A program made the translations under genes and the position numbers. A stretch of 64,000 bases of DNA. Source: Blastobasis lacticolella (Eukaryota > Arthropoda > Insecta > Lepidoptera > Blastobasidae). The stretch covers positions 3,923,428-3,987,427 of the forward strand of contig LR990049.1 in assembly GCA_905147135.1 (NCBI GenBank), given 5' to 3'. Below, in pieces: positions 1 through 11,020 of the stretch (its first letter is position 1; the number at the start of each line of letters is the position of its first letter). A model generated the notes under the pieces. That model was not told where the DNA came from. It saw nothing but the letters and a program-made list of their open reading frames with translations, and made no database searches.

Positions 1-2652
1 AGGCATGAGCGACGGGGACCCGAACCGTCCAGTGGTATTCCTCATGCATGGAATGGGGGCAGCATCCAACGGCTACATATTTTTGGGGCCTGAATATGCA
101 CCTGGTAAGAACATTTAGCCTTAAGACTTGGAGTATGTTTGTTCGTAGGAGTGGTTGCCTATGCCCTTGTTAAAGAAAACTTATTTATCAAATCGCATAC
201 ATCACATCACGTGTATGACGTAAATAAGCAAAATAAAATATATATATCTGGCCATAACAAGGGCATTAAGATTGCCATGATAATAACAATCAATCAATCT
301 TCATAACCCTTGTAATTTTCGAAAAGAGCTCAAATAATTACTTTGGACTAAGCTAAAGTTTAAAACGAAATACTAACAAAAGGTTTATGTTTTCAGGCTA
401 CAACTTAGCTGATGCCGGCTGCGACGTGTGGATGGGCAACGCTCGGGGAAATCGGAACTCTCGTTTCCATGTATCTCTGGACGCCGACAACCCTGATCAT
501 AGAAGAGATTTCTTCGACTTCAGTTGGGAGGAAATAGGTAGAGTGCCTACTGAAGCTCAGGTAGAAGATAATAATAGTTATTCCCTATTCCGCTATCTAA
601 AGTGATAAAAACATAATTTTAACAGGGATGCTGGACGTTGCTGCTATGGTGGACTATGCGCTCCAGCAATCTGGGAGGCAGCAACTACACTACCTCGGCC
701 ATTCGCAAGGCGGCACCGCCTTCCTGGTTCTAGCCTCAACGAGGCCGGAATACAATGAGAAATTCGCCTCGGTGCATCTACTGGCCGGCGTGGGGTACAA
801 GACATACTTCCCCAATACAGTACTGAGGTTGTTAGCAAGGTTTACTACACAGATTTACGTAAGTAATGTTTTAGTGTGTTCTCCGATTGAACTTATGACA
901 AAAAGAATGTTATTCATTTACCTATACACGAAAATATTAATTTAGCATTCCTGTTTCTTACGATTCCTTAAAGTCTTATGTAATTGTTCCTAAGTATTTC
1001 CTAATGATTTTCAACTTTAAACCATTGTAAAAGCTTAAAGAATTTGTAATAAAATGTTTAAATTAAATTAAATTTACATTTGTTTCAGAACCTCGCCATG
1101 TCATTGGGAGTAGTGGAGCTCTTCCCGCCTATTGGATCCATAATCGGGCCGTCTGCCATGGAAAATAGTACGAAATATGATGCGGCCAAATATCGGCTCT
1201 CCGACTTTTGTACTGGAGACCCGGCGATGAAGGATCTCTGCAAGTTAATGGGCCTTGAAGAAATTCTGGACGACAATGTGAGTTTAAATTCACTTCCACA
1301 TTGTCTATTTATGAAACAATTTAATTACAGTGGATCGACTGCCATCTGACCTCCGTGACCCTATTGACAGGGGAACCTGACCAGATTGGATTATGGTTGC
1401 ACATTCAGTTGCCTGAATGTGCAGGTTTCATTACAATGTTTTCCCTCACCGTAACAGCATCGGATTGTGTTCAACTAATGTACATAACTCAGAAAAGAGT
1501 CAATGGTACAAGGCGGCAGTGGGATTCGAATCCGTGACCTCTCGCTAATGAGTCACTAGGCCACTGATGCTTCTCAATTATTTTTAATAGTTCATTAAGA
1601 CATATGTAAGACTCGATCTCTAACCAAGCCCTAAAAAAATTACAGGATTCGGACATACTGGATGGAATACATTTATTCGGAGGCATGTCTATGAAACAAC
1701 TAGCTCACTACGGTCAAAACATACGGGACGACTTTTTTAGAAAGTGGGACTATGGGCCCGAAGCAAATTATGAATTATATGGCAGTGTCAACCCACCAAT
1801 CTTCAATATCAGCTTGATTACAGCCGACGTGACCATGCATTATACAATTGCTGATATTTTGTTGGACGAAAGAGACGTAATTGCCATGGCCAACGATATG
1901 CCGAACACGGTGATCCGAAAAGTTGCAAGAGAAACGTTCGGCCATGGTGATTTTATTGGTGCTACCGATGCAAGGGAGTTGGTGACGGAATATATCATAG
2001 AATATATTTGGAGAGTGGAGAATGGGTAAGCATTTTATAAAAAACTTCATCGACGTTATTTAAGAAATCTTGTCCATGAAGTAAGTTGCCACGGCAACTT
2101 TTCACTTATTTAATAGATAAAATCATTTCATCTCATTGATAGCCTCTTTAACCCGCATTATACTCTTATGTATTATATTCTCCTGCGTGAAATTAACGTA
2201 AAACCTGAAGTCACTGAAAAATTGGAAGACATTTCTTATCTCTTCCACACTTTACCTGCGTTGTCCTCACATCACGTGCATATTCCCCACAGCTACAGGT
2301 GAATATTTTTGTGATTAAAATGCGTTTAATTTTCAGAACCGGCGAGGGAGAAGACTCTAATATCGTGCCAGATTCATCGGAAGAAGATATTAATGTGCCA
2401 GATACATCAGAAGAAGATATTGATGTGCCAGATACATCGGAAGAAGATATTGATGTGCCAGATACATCGGAAGAAGATAGTAATGTGCCAGATACATCGG
2501 AAGAAGATAGTAATGTGCCAGATACATCGGAAGAAGATAGTAATGTGCCAGATACATCGGAAGAAGATAGTAATGAGTCAGGTTCGGTTAGCCTAACTTT
2601 TAATATTTATTTAGGACTGATCTCATTAATGTTAGTTACCAAATATTACTGA
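1..2652 (+). CDS. acid lipase A (lipase-3-like), 5' end outside the window
   Basis: Secreted alpha/beta-hydrolase lipase, expected to hydrolyse acyl esters of neutral lipids. Exons: <1-104, 397-537, 626-858, 1089-1277, 1646-2025, 2337-2652; all junctions are GT-AG and the frame is open to TGA at 2650-2652. Exon 1 and the first half of exon 2 lie off the left edge. The oxyanion-hole strand (FLMHGMG) is in exon 2, the nucleophile motif GHSQGG in exon 4, two cap cysteines (DFCTGDPAMKDLC) in exon 5, and the Asp (LLDERDV) and His (FGHGDF) in exon 6. NST and NIS sequons suggest N-glycosylation. Exon 7 is unusual: seven 10-residue acidic repeats (VPDTSEEDSN type), then a hydrophobic end (YLGLISLMLVTKYY). 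It is closest to gene B, sharing the cap segment and even intron sequence. The family call is firm; the substrate is not known. Confidence 0.93.
1338..1580 (-). mobile_element. tRNA-derived SINE, family 1, in intron 5 of gene A
   Basis: Read on the minus strand it begins with a tRNA-like head containing a B-box match (GATTCGAATCC), then a body with GAGGGAAAACAT...GAAACCTGCA..., which recurs at 22253-22560, 36945-37120 and 41380-41540. The usual 3' tail (CCGGGACATTAACGCCAAGATGATG) is missing, so the copy is 3'-truncated or rearranged. Confidence 0.75.
2365..2574 (+). repeat. in-frame 30-bp tandem repeat, 7 units, encoding an acidic linker
   Basis: Seven contiguous 30-nt units encode VPD[TS]SEED[IS][ND]. 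The last four units are nearly identical at the nucleotide level, pointing to recent slippage or unequal exchange. Each unit has a SEED motif, which fits the acidic consensus for casein-kinase-type phosphorylation (inference). Genes B, C and D have only a short linker here. Confidence 0.95.
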
Positions 2653-2718
2653 ATATCAATATTGAATATAATTTAATTTAATAGGTATTACTATTATTGT
2701 ATTATATTATTTCTGTTA

Positions 2719-2724
2719 AATAAA
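2719..2724 (+). terminator. poly(A) signal of lipase A
   Basis: Canonical AATAAA 67 nt after the stop codon. Confidence 0.7.
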
Positions 2725-4359
2725 TTACTTATATAATTTTTAAAGGGTTGTGGATTTTCATTTAACCCGTGGCGTAACCTATATCTTCGGATTTTGAAGT
2801 AAACTAGATCACAAGATTACCTTAGGCTATAAAGTTATCACGGCGGGCCTGCCGCGTAAGGCGGGCGTCGGAGGTATTGCGGATGACTTATCTCTTCGGC
2901 TGCTCTCATGACACCTCCATTCGGACCTAGTAGGAGCGTCGCGGGGTTAAGTGGGTAGACCGGCGAGCGCTGGGAGTCCCACACTCTCCCGACGGAGGGT
3001 GACGTGCGTAATGCATTCCACGCGTAAAAAAAGTAATAACTTTATGAGTGAGTACAGTATGCAACAGATAATTCAACAAAATGTACTGTGAGGTTGTTTA
3101 GAGGGCGTCCCTATCATTGTTTATCATCATTGTTTCATCTTGTGACATTGTTCACAATGTCATTAAATTGCGAAAAATCCTAAAACATTATATCCGCGTG
3201 AAGTGTGTTTGTTACGCCCTCATAACTTACTCAGATGATGATGAGAACTCTTTCCTTAGCGACAAATAACAGTATCTATTAGGGGGTAATTCTGCTATTT
3301 GTAAAAGTGAATTATGAAGGCTGACGTGACGCTTGACAAAGTATTCTTCTGAGGTAGTTTGGAATTTCAGGGACATCGAGGCAAGGAACAACCTGTAAAG
3401 ATTCATCATCCATCTCGGTTGTGTCAACTTCGCCGACAACAGATGTGGATGTAAATGGGTGTGTAGACACAGAAATCAAAATAACATAAGTCCTGTGCGC
3501 GCGTGACTTTGTCGCCATGCAGATGACCTGATACATATTTATCGCCCATAGTTTCTGACACCTGAGAGTTATTGCGCAGTAGTACAGTTATGCGCAACAT
3601 GCATTCTCGCTAGTTGACGCAATTTCATTGCATTTCTAATTACTTATCTTATTTTGATATCTATGTCTGTAGATAGTCCTGAAAATTGACAATAACATAC
3701 AACATTCTTAAATAAATTTGAAACTCGATTTTTTTCTGCTACAAAAATGTTGGCTATTTAAACATAAATACCGTCATAAATTTTAGCAGATCTTAGCACA
3801 AAGCAATAACTTATTATAAATAGGGGGTTAAAAATAATAACTTGAACTGAACATGCGGTGGATATGTGGAGTTTCACGCATAGGTCGCGTCCGAAACGCC
3901 CACATTCGTGGTAACTTCGCTGGCAACCTTATCCTTCAAACCGGTCTAGTGCAAATTTATACATGCATTGCTGTTTGGAGGAGGGTTTAGACAAGGAAGA
4001 TCCTAGTTTGTATAGGTAATTTAATGTTATTTGAATGACCGTAACTCTTAATTATTGTATGTATACCATCCTATGTGTCACAAGTGGCCCTACCGGTAGT
4101 ACATACGATAGTATCAAAGGTTAGTACTGAGCCCTAATGTAGCCTAGACTGTTAATTATCAGCGTTATCTCCTAAAATTTAACAAATAACATATTTTCTT
4201 GATTTGTTAAGTCTCAGGGTGCAAACCGAAAGCCCGTTAATCCAACGCGATTAATTATGTGGATAACTGGATTATCGCGATAAAATGTTCAATATAAAGA
4301 AGTATATTAGCATATCAGTACTACCACTTGGCTGTTCACAATTTGCAATAGATGTGAAG
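2725..4359 (+). other. A-B intergenic region
   Basis: No gene seen. It contains one dispersed repeat (2860-3035) and the upstream DNA of gene B, where GATAA-type motifs occur shortly before the exon (GGATAACT near 4260, GCGATAAAA near 4277). Confidence 0.6.
2860..3035 (+). repeat. GC-rich dispersed repeat, copy 1
   Basis: Shares the blocks ACACCTCC.TTC, TAGGAGCG.CGCGG, GGAGTCCCACAC and CGTAATG.ATTCC.CGCGTAAAA with 45885-46055 in the same order. Much more GC-rich than its surroundings. Probably a retroposon fragment; family not identified. Confidence 0.7.
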
Positions 4360-7300
4360 ATGTTGTTTCACAAATCACAACTATTATTTTTTATTGGTTT
4401 TAGTTGCATATTAGCTGCGTCAAGTGATATTAACGACTCAGCAAGATCTATCCATTTGACCGTAAGTAGATTGCAGACTCCAGACTGTAAATTTAAAACC
4501 TACGTAAAAACTTAACCTCCCATGACCATAACTAAGAAGCCTGTATTTTAATACATATAAAGTATAGAAACATTAAATTTATATATTAATTAAGGAGGAA
4601 ACAAGAAAAATGTTTTACGAGAGTTTCGTTTTAAAATCACAGCAGTTTGTGAACCAATCATATGCGTGGATGAACAACATCATCAAAGTGAACCAGGAAT
4701 TTTATTTAAGTAGTACCTGGTACCTATTTATTTAATGCTTTATTCTGTTTATTATTTTTTGTCGTAAGTTTAAGAAGAAGATTTAAGTGACTGAATATAT
4801 TTGAATCATTTCTTCGCATCTAATTTGGAAGCTTCACATCGTTTTTACGCTTATCGTAAGGACTCAAGACTTGAACGCATAAGGAATAAGAAGTTTACAC
4901 GAGTTATACTTTTCCAGCCTGAATCCATAATTGCGGCTGGTTACCATGCCGAGCGGCATCACGTGGTCACATCGGACGGGTACATCCTGGAGATGCACCG
5001 GATCCCGTTCAAGAGGGGCATGACTGACGGCGACCTGGCGCGGCCCGTGGTATTCATAATGCATGGAATGGGGGGCGCCTCTAATGGCTTTGTATCTTTG
5101 GGGCCTGAATATGCACCTGGTAAGCACATTTGCATGAAGTTTATTCAAAAGACAGGCTGCCTTTGTTCTTGTACAAATACTAATATAGCTATAACAAAGG
5201 CTTCCCGTAGATGGCGCATTTAAGTTCTCGAATGGCGTACCGGAAGACGCAGCTTGGGTAGGCCTCGCACAAAGTGGACCGACGACCTAGGAAAGATCGC
5301 TGGATGTGGAAGGCACAAGACCAGCCTTTGAGGAGATCTCTGGGGCCAGGCCTATGCCCAGCAATGGGCATTTCCAGCTGATATGATGAAGCAGTCACTA
5401 ACGAAATGTATATTTTCAGGTTACAACTTAGCTGATGCTGGCTGCGACGTGTGGATGGGCAACGCTCGGGGCACTCGAAATTCTCGCTTTCATGTAACTA
5501 TGGACGCCGACAACCGTGATCATAGGCGAGATTTCTTCGACTTCAGTTGGGAGGAAATAGGTAGAATGCCGAACTGATGCTCACGTAGTAGATAATAATC
5601 ATTATTCCCAATTCCGCTACATACTGATGAAAACCTAATTTTATCAGGGATGGTGGACGTTGCTGCAATGGTGGACTATGCACTCGAACAAACTGGGAGG
5701 CAGCAACTGCACTACCTCGGCCATTCGCAAGGTGGCACCTCCTTCCTGGTTCTGGCCTCAACGAGACCGGAGTACAACGAAAAATTCGCCTCGGTGCATC
5801 TACTGGCCGGCGTGGGGTACATGACATACTTCCCGCAAAGGACGCTGAGGACTTTAGCAACATTTACCACAACGATTTATGTAAGTTACGTTCCCGGTAG
5901 CGTGTTTTTTGATCGAAATATTTGTTAATGTTACTCATAATAACGCAACTGCTTCATACATCCCTTTAATTATTTTACCATTGTTTCTACTAAGTACTTA
6001 AATTCCAATACAATCGAATAATTTAATTTAGAAATCATTAAAGAAATTGGATACTTGTTTCAGAACCTTTTATTGGCATTGGGAGTAGTGGAGCTCCTCC
6101 CGCCTTTAGGATCTATAATCGGGTCGTCTGCCATGGAAAATAGTACGAAATATAGGCTCTCGGACTTTTGTACTGGAGATCCGGCAATGAAGGATCTCTG
6201 CAAGTTAACGGGCATCGTGGAAATTCTGGCGCGTAATGTAAGTTTAAACGTTTTACAATATTATGAAGTATGAACCTACAGAGCTACAATGCCTACGCAG
6301 TGTATGTAAGGCACTACAAAAATTATAATTAGTTTTATTATTCATTTCAATTAAGATATTATGGTAATTGAGTTATATTAGGTGGATTTGCTTTGATAAT
6401 TTCAATTCAAATTATGGTACGCTGGGATATTGTATCTACTTACCATTATCAGAAACCCTAACCTAACCGTGCCGTAAAATAATTACAGGAAGACAGTCAG
6501 ATAGACGATTTATTAGATCAAGCGAGTTTATTCGGTGGCATCTCTTCGAAACAACTAGCTCACTACGGTCAAAACATACGGGACGACTTTTTTAGGAGAT
6601 GGGACTATGGGCCTGCAGAAAATTACGAAAGATACGGAAGTGTCAATCCACCCATCTTCAATATCAGCTTGATTACAGCCGACGTGACCATGCATTATAC
6701 AGTTGCTGATACTTTGTTGGATGAAAGAGATGTCATTGCCATGGCCAACGATATGCCGAATACGAGAATCCGAAAAGTTGCAAGGGAAACGTTCGGCCAC
6801 GCTGATTTTATTTTTGCCAACGATGTAAGGGACTTGGTGACGGAATATATTATAGAATATATTTGGAACATTGAGAATGGGTAAGAACTTTATGAACATT
6901 TTCATCGATCCCCTCGTAGACTTAGCGACTCAATACCACTTGTGAGCATGATATCATCGACAATGATGTCCTCATTACTGCGTTACTCAATACGCATAAA
7001 CTGGAACAATACTCCAAATGTGGCCTGACTTGATCCTTATATAGGTGAAGTCGTTGTCCCAGCGTGAAATACCGCTTCGATTTTATAAGCACACCCAGTT
7101 TTTGCCCTTTTCTTATAAGTGACATCTAGAATGGGTTTGCTTTTTGAGATGATAAGGAGTCTGTCCTGGAACTGTGAAGCCACAACAAATGGAGCTTTCT
7201 TTCAATTCGCATTATGTTTTTCAGTCAATCCCCGCTCCATCATGGATTCCATGAACATTCTGTTAATTGTATTATGTGACACATGCCCTGATATATTTCC

Positions 7301-7442
7301 ATTATGATTTATTTTCATTTTCAGAACTAGCGGAGGTGAAAACACTGAAAACGAGCCGGATTCATCGTCTAGCCTATCTTTAAGTATTTATTTAAGACTG
7401 ATCTCATTATTCTTAGTTGCAATTAAATTCTATATTTACTAA
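4360..7442 (+). CDS. acid lipase B (lipase-3-like), complete, 453 aa
   Basis: Exons 4360-4461, 4918-5119, 5420-5560, 5648-5880, 6064-6237, 6489-6880 and 7325-7442 (stop TAA). The total of 1362 nt is a multiple of three. Residues 1 to about 20 are a signal peptide (hydrophobic core ending ILAASS). HG of the oxyanion hole is at residues 83-84, nucleophile Ser175 in GHSQGG, Asp362 in LLDERDV and His388 in FGHADF; spacing fits the gastric/lysosomal acid lipase family. A cap with two Cys is encoded by exon 5. The tail is a short Ser-rich linker (PDSSSS) then a hydrophobic end. The start was chosen at 4360 because the preceding GTGAAG matches the starts of the other copies; an in-frame ATG at 4285 would add 25 residues but has no counterpart in the paralogs. 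Intron 2 carries a LINE fragment. Confidence 0.95.
5225..5392 (+). mobile_element. LINE 3'-end fragment in intron 2 of lipase B
   Basis: Translates in part as LGRPRTKWTDDLGKIAG, the C-terminal signature of a widespread insect LINE reverse-transcriptase ORF, followed by GCCTATGCCCAGCAATGGGC and a short ATGATGA tail. A related tail occurs at 38075-38165. Heavily 5'-truncated and decayed. Confidence 0.8.
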
Positions 7443-7461
7443 ATGACATGTTCCTTACATT

Positions 7462-7467
7462 AATAAA
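7462..7467 (+). terminator. poly(A) signal of lipase B
   Basis: AATAAA 20 nt after the stop codon. Confidence 0.7.
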
Positions 7468-8074
7468 AATATTATTGTTGAGTTTCATTTATTATTCCAT
7501 GAGAAATTTATTGTATTTACTAGTAGGCATAACAATGCTGATCTAGACTCTTGATTGTAGAGTAACATCAATATAATATAAATAAATGCAATTTATAGCA
7601 AACAATTTGACTTTGCCTTTGACAGAAATACTTCAAATGACTGTCAGATCTACACATTTCCCGATAAGGGTAAGCTAGCCTATTGGGTTTATCTTGGTGA
7701 TTTATGAGGATTAACTGAGCACGACAATTTGACAAATATGAAGTATGTAGTTGTGATATTATAAGTTAGCCCTATTTTAGGCTTTAATAACTTAATTAAC
7801 AAATTTCTAAGAAAAAAAAGCTGCTGCGGGCGGCTCCATGCGCTAACTTAATAAAATTTGGAAAATAAAAATTAGTAAGTACCTATGAAAACAAGTAAGT
7901 TTATTCGAACATTGCACTTTTTTCATATACCTACAACAAAAAAAGAAAAAAGTGGCTCAAATTGAACAAAAGGAAAATAATCGTTGTTTTTTATTGTAAC
8001 AGTTCCAAATCATTTTTAAATTTTATTTGAGTCCGCACATTGTGCTTTAATTGCTTTATTCTGTCTCAGAGATG

Positions 8075-8107
8075 AAACCGGGACATAACGCCAAGATGAT
8101 GATGATG
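8075..8107 (+). mobile_element. minimal SINE/LINE tail insertion with 17-bp target-site duplication
   Basis: The insert holds only ACCGGGACATAACGCC plus a (GATGAT) tail, the 3' end of SINE family 1. It is flanked by perfect copies of ATTCTGTCTCAGAGATG at 8058-8074 and 8108-8124, which is direct evidence of target-primed insertion of an extremely 5'-truncated copy. Confidence 0.9.
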
Positions 8108-8290
8108 ATTCTGTCTCAGAGATGTGGCAAAGTCTTGGGCGTCTCGAACCCCTCGCTTACGAGGAAAGGCTGAGGCTGAGCCTCATGCGTTTACGCTAGA
8201 CATACATTTATGTAGACTATCGCCATATCGCACTACCTACTTCCACCCCAAAATCGCGCCTAGGACGCATTATAACTATGTAAAATCGGG

Positions 8291-8606
8291 AAAATCGAGA
8301 TTTCGTAGTCCCCATTTTCCTCCGACAAATCTCAAAACGGATTTTAGTGATTTTTTCCACAAATATACAACAATAAATTTATGTATGACGTAGTAAGTTT
8401 TGTATAATTGAAGTGTAATTGTGGCGTTCAAACTCGGAATTTTTTTGTCTTTTATTTTGTAGGATAATAACTTCTATTCAAAATTATTTATAAAAAAATC
8501 TAAACGTACATACATGTTAATATCCAATTTCTACTCTGCGTATGGAAATCATGACTCTAGTGGTAAAACCCAGGGAGGAAAATGGGGACTACGAAATCTC
8601 GATTTT
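8291..8606. repeat. inverted repeat with perfect 33-bp arms
   Basis: Arms 8291-8323 and 8574-8606 are exact reverse complements, about 250 bp apart. Weaker symmetry (CGCCTAGGA versus GCGCTAGGG) continues outside the arms. Looks like a decayed foldback or MITE element; no transposase ORF. Confidence 0.85.
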
Positions 8607-8661
8607 GTATGGAAAAATTGCGCTAGGGATCCAATGTCCGGTAATGACGTAAGACCAGCGT

Positions 8662-8810
8662 CTTACTCTTTATCCTTTTGGTGTATACGTAATCTGCTTT
8701 TGATTCGTAAAGATTAATTTTTCATGATTATTGCTTGCTTACTCTTTATCCTTTTGGTGTATACATAATTTGCTTTTGATTCGAAAAGATTAATTTTGCA
8801 TGATTATTTG
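8662..8810 (+). repeat. 76-bp tandem duplication upstream of the lipase relic
   Basis: Two copies, starting at 8662 and 8738, each run from CTTACTCTTTATCC through GATTAATTTT.CATGATTATT with few differences. The AAGATTAA.TTTTGCAT block resembles DNA upstream of gene E (around 19190-19210), so a former lipase promoter region may have been duplicated. Confidence 0.8.
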
Positions 8811-8899
8811 ATTAAAATTATTCCCAAAGGTACACATACATTCTACAACACATTATACATTCTGATAAGCAATGGTTTAGTATTATAATAGTCATGAAG

Positions 8900-9596
8900 A
8901 TGGTGTATTTAAAATTAGATACCGTTACTGTTTCCGTCTTTTGTTCTATTTTATTTTATTTTCTCTATCTATGATTCTATTGCAACAAGTACCTGCAGTT
9001 TATAATTTTAATGCATATCCGTTTTTCTATTAAGAGATGGTTTTAACACATACATCACGCCTTTTTACAGAGTAGGCAGTGGTAGGCAGAGACCCCATCT
9101 ACGGTCTGACAGATCTGTCTCATTGAGATATGGTTTTACATCATGTAAATCTTGAAGTCAATGTCATGACATAGTTCACGATAGATAACGTTAATTAATA
9201 TCCCATGGTTAACAGAGGAACTACAAAAAATAGCTTTCTTCTTCGGTACTAAAAGTTTAAACAATTTATAAAATAATCATAACATATAGCCAAAAAAGAC
9301 ACAGTCAGTCATACGGCCCACCTGACGGAAAGCGGTCACCGTTGAGCAGGACATCTGCAACCTAAGCCTAAACATATTATCTCAATAAGATGCAGCCTGA
9401 GAACATGACAGCAGCCGGATACCGCGCCTAGCGGCACCATTTGGTCACATCGGACGGGTACATCCTGGAGATGCACTGAATCCCGTTCAAGAGAGGCATG
9501 AGTGACGGCGACCGGGCGCGGCCAGTGGTGTTCTTCGTGCATGGAATTATGGTGACTTCTAGCAGCAAATTTTTTTTGGGGCGTGACCATGCCCTG
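8900..9596 (+). pseudogene. acid lipase relic (exons 1-2 only)
   Basis: An exon-1-like start at 8900 keeps the paralogs' context (TATTATAATAG..TGAA.ATGGTG), but the signal-peptide core has decayed and a stop follows. A homologue of exon 2 lies at 9396-9596 with its acceptor TGCAG and donor GTAATC intact. It has two in-frame stops: TAG in place of Glu of the AERHH motif (near 9429) and TGA in place of Arg of MHRIP. At 201 nt it is one nucleotide short of the family's 202. No exons 3-7 are found before gene C. A dead gene fragment left between B and C. Confidence 0.85.
9300..9375 (+). repeat. fragment of dispersed repeat family 3
   Basis: Contains TCATACGG and CCACCTGACGGAAAGCGGTC, matching the better copies at 27601-27862 and 42090-42343. 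Sits in intron 1 of the lipase relic. Confidence 0.6.
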
Positions 9597-10920
9597 GTAA
9601 TCACTTTTAGACAGGGTTGCACTGGATAATTATCAAGATATTTATCAGCGATATTTATCAAGATAGAGATTGAAATGATAGCTAATTCTGTGTATAAATA
9701 CAAAATACTTTCATTTAGGTATCCGCATAAATTATTTGATTATTTAATTACGTATGTAGATATTGATAATTATCAATGATAATAAAGTGCAGTGAAAACA
9801 AGAATTTTAATAATTTGCAACCTTGCTTTTAGCCTTGATGCTTAGATCGAGAGATTGACTGCCATTGTCTTTAATAAACTTAAAGGCAGTGAACGAAACA
9901 CCACACGTTAAAAATGAAATACCTACAACAACCAATCCATGATTCCTGTTTCATACGATTCAGTGTTTTTGATCGACGACGAGAAAAAAATCAGCATCCA
10001 TTATTTGCAGGATGCGGAGGAACTCCGACAGTGTTCTGAGGATGATATATGAGAGGTTGGACTCACCACTTATGGCCAGATTTACAGAGCTATGCACGTC
10101 CTGCGTGTGAGCTTGTAGGTTCGGCTTAGTGACAATACATAGTTACTTGTTAGTTACATAGTTAATCAATAAATATCTTTCATTTCATTTCACTTGCCTA
10201 GTTTTATATGATCAACTAACATAGAACTTTAAGAAATTTATTTTACGGTCTATGGACTTTCATGGTCTGAAAATAAGTATATTTAATTTAATTTTTGATT
10301 TCAAATGAGATTAGCTCGGCAGCTTCTTACATAAACTACGTGAAAACATAATTCGTCAATTCACCCAGGGATCCCGAGTTCGATTCCCGGCCGAGCACAA
10401 ATTAAATAGATGAATAGTCTCGGTATAACAAGTATGAATTAAAAAAAAAAATTTAAGTAATTTATAAGTTTTCTGCCACCCATAACACAAGTTTTGCTTA
10501 CTTTGGGGTTAGATGGTACTGTATAAATTGTCCAAACATATTTGTTTATATAAATTAATTCTAAATACCAAAACAAAAATCAGCAGTTACATATGTTTAG
10601 ACTTACTAAGAAATACCGCGTAGTCTAATAGACCTTTAAGAACTTTAGCTTAATTCATCATGCCGATTTACATGATTAACACAATTTGAAAATAGATTTT
10701 GGTAGTATCTTCTTCCACCGAGATCTTATTATACGAAAGTATAGAGACAGTCAGTCAGTATTAATTTACAGTCAAATTTATAGATCTATCACTGTATTTT
10801 GCTTTCCTATAATGATTTTTTCATCATTAGCAAGTTAACGCAAACTACTTTAAAATATAGAGATTAGGAAATTCTATTTTAATTGACTTTTTCACGACAT
10901 TGTGATCCATGATTAAATGG
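9597..10920 (+). other. intergenic region before lipase C
   Basis: No gene seen. A SINE of family 2 lies at about 10310-10535. A segment near 10010-10195 ending in AATAAATATC looks like a further retroposon 3' end, family not recognised. The remainder is AT-rich. Confidence 0.5.
10310..10535 (+). mobile_element. tRNA-derived SINE, family 2
   Basis: Head with B-box GAGTTCGATTCCCGG followed by CCGAGCACAAATT. The tail has CACCCATAACACAAG and CTTACTTTGGGGTTAGATGG, shared with 11155-11355, 15405-15762, 42676-42905 and 60630-60800. Confidence 0.8.
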
Positions 10921-11020
10921 GCGTGATAATTAATAGATATGATACAGTTTTTAATATAGCAATGATAAGCAAAATCAGTTACCAGTTGTGTTTGTTTTTT
11001 ATATTATAATAGTTGTGAAA
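10921..11020 (+). promoter_or_regulatory. proximal promoter of lipase C with TGATAA motifs
   Basis: TGATAA at 10924-10929 and 10963-10968. Block TTATATTATAATAGTTGTGAAA directly precedes the ATG and is also recognisable in the relic at 8881-8899. GATA sites are an inference from sequence only. Confidence 0.45.

Larger units (their letters stand above)
7468..8661 (+). other. intergenic region downstream of lipase B
   Basis: No coding evidence. It contains a 33-bp SINE tail with perfect target-site duplications (8058-8124) and a long inverted-repeat element (8291-8606); the rest is AT-rich DNA without visible structure. Confidence 0.6.

Noticed and set aside
2393..2596. Open frame of repeated MCQIHRKKIV
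   Set aside because: It is the other frame of the VPDTSEED repeat in lipase A; the acidic frame continues the lipase through a proper splice junction.
4285..4359. Upstream in-frame ATG of lipase B as the true start
   Set aside because: It would put 25 residues before the signal peptide, and no paralog has such an extension; the ATG at 4360 has the shared GTGAA context.
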